Assembly (NCBI GenBank): GCA_902806295.1 | Contig: CADCWB010000017.1 | Coordinates: 1-6,913 of the forward strand | DNA length: 6,913 nt | Reading direction: 5' to 3' | Source of the DNA: an uncultured Sphingomonas sp. | GTDB lineage: Bacteria; Pseudomonadota; Alphaproteobacteria; Sphingomonadales; Sphingomonadaceae | Shown here: positions 6,100-6,913 of the stretch, one piece after another | Layout: each line of letters starts with the position of its first letter | Numbering within the stretch: position 1 is the stretch's first letter | Notes under the pieces: generated by a model | The model's input: only the letters and a program-made list of their open reading frames with translations | Told to the model about the DNA's origin: nothing | Database searches by the model: none | Translations under genes and position numbers: made by a program

Positions 6100-6913
6100 A
6101 TGACTATGACCCAAGAAAAACAGCCCATCTCGACCAACTCGACGGTTCCGTTTCCGTCCACCGCGATAGCGGCCGAAGCGGCGCGCGACGACGCCGGCCT
6201 GGCGAAGGAGGACACGGCGTTCACCGACCAGCCGGAGTCCGTTCCGGCTAAGGCACCGCCGATCACCGTCGAGACGCCCAGCCCGGAGCCGCAGGACACC
6301 GCGGAGGGCGCCGCCGCCGGCCCGCCCAAGATGAAGGCCAACGGAGTCAGTGTATTCTATGGTGAGAAGCAGGCGCTCAAGAGCGTCTCGATCCAGGTCC
6401 ACGATGACAAGGTGACGGCCTTCATCGGTCCGTCGGGCTGCGGCAAGTCGACCTTTCTGCGCTGCCTCAACCGGATGAACGACACCATCCCGGGCGCGCG
6501 CGTCACGGGTGACATCAGCCTCGATGGGCAGGACATCAACTCACCCGACATGGACGTCGTGCAGCTGCGCGCGCGCGTCGGCATGGTGTTCCAGAAGCCG
6601 AACCCGTTCCCGAAGTCGATCTACGAGAACGTCGCCTACGGCCCCCGCATCCACGGCCTTGCCCAAGGCAAGACCGAGATGGACGCGATCGTCGAAAAGT
6701 CGCTTCGTCGGGCTGGGCTGTGGGAAGAGGTCAAGGATCGTTTGCAGGAAAGCGGCACCGCCCTGTCCGGCGGGCAGCAGCAGCGGCTGTGCATCGCGCG
6801 GGCCATCGCGGTCGATCCCGAAGTCATCCTGATGGACGAGCCCTGCTCGGCGCTCGACCCGATCGCGACGGCCAAGATCGAAGAGCTGATCCATGAGCTA
6901 CGCGGCCGTTACG
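6100..6913 (+). CDS. pstB: phosphate ABC transporter ATPase PstB, 3' end outside window
   Basis: The ATPase that powers the PstC-PstA channel. 271 codons are visible and the frame runs off the window with no stop. Motifs are intact: Walker A GPSGCGKST (110-118), Q-loop Gln165 in MVFQKPNPFP, signature LSGGQQQR (222-229) and Walker B VILMDEP (242-248), followed by CSALDP. The H-loop lies beyond the edge. The usual PstB begins near KMKANGVSVFYGEKQALKSV (77-96). Ahead of it are about 77 low-complexity residues rich in Ala, Pro, Glu, Asp, Ser and Thr. ATG 6100 sits 3 bases after the pstA stop with no strong ribosome binding site. ATG 6106 and ATG 6331 are alternatives, but 6331 also lacks a well-spaced site, and it would leave a 234-base gap inside the operon. 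I therefore prefer 6100. Confidence 0.93.
   Translation, partial: MTMTQEKQPISTNSTVPFPSTAIAAEAARDDAGLAKEDTAFTDQPESVPAKAPPITVETPSPEPQDTAEGAAAGPPKMKANGVSVFYGEKQALKSVSIQVHDDKVTAFIGPSGCGKSTFLRCLNRMNDTIPGARVTGDISLDGQDINSPDMDVVQLRARVGMVFQKPNPFPKSIYENVAYGPRIHGLAQGKTEMDAIVEKSLRRAGLWEEVKDRLQESGTALSGGQQQRLCIARAIAVDPEVILMDEPCSALDPIATAKIEELIHELRGRY

Noticed and set aside
5803..6402. Minus-strand open frame of 199 codons opposite the pstA end and pstB start
   Set aside because: It is Arg/Gly/Asp-rich and crosses two clear + strand genes. It is explained by the GC bias of the opposite strand.

Overview
This window carries the phosphate-acquisition locus of a GC-rich alphaproteobacterium, most likely a member of Sphingomonadales. 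That placement is inferred from the overall base composition, the phoR-pstS-pstC-pstA-pstB order, and PstC and PstA proteins with the long N-terminal extensions known from alphaproteobacteria. All supported genes lie on the + strand.

Positions 1-239 hold no convincing gene. They contain a near-perfect 20-bp palindrome (38-57), overlapping hairpins (68-133) and a possible rho-independent terminator (172-205). Three small genes follow: a doubtful 37-residue membrane peptide (240-353), a 113-residue helical protein of unknown function with a strong ribosome binding site (424-765), and a 138-residue polytopic membrane protein of unknown function (829-1245). A strong hairpin (782-814) separates the last two.

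From 1283 to the end lies the Pho/Pst module. phoR (1283-2293) encodes a histidine kinase with a PAS-like N-terminus and no membrane segment. A three-repeat Pho box (2285-2313) overlaps the phoR stop codon and points at pstS. pstS (2393-3436) encodes a lipoprotein-type phosphate-binding protein. pstC (3456-4838) and pstA (4831-6096) encode the two permeases and overlap by 8 bases. pstB (6100 onward) encodes the ATPase and is cut by the window edge. It has a disordered N-terminal extension of about 77 residues before the usual start of the family.

Working model from family knowledge: PstS captures periplasmic phosphate, PstC and PstA form the channel, and PstB hydrolyses ATP. The transporter state is relayed, usually through PhoU, to PhoR. 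PhoR phosphorylates PhoB, which binds the Pho box and raises pst expression when phosphate is low. phoU and phoB are not in this window and would be expected to the right. I found no clearly new system. The points most worth checking are the soluble PhoR, the PstB extension, the Pho box inside the phoR 3' end, and the unexplained palindrome and structured region at the left edge.
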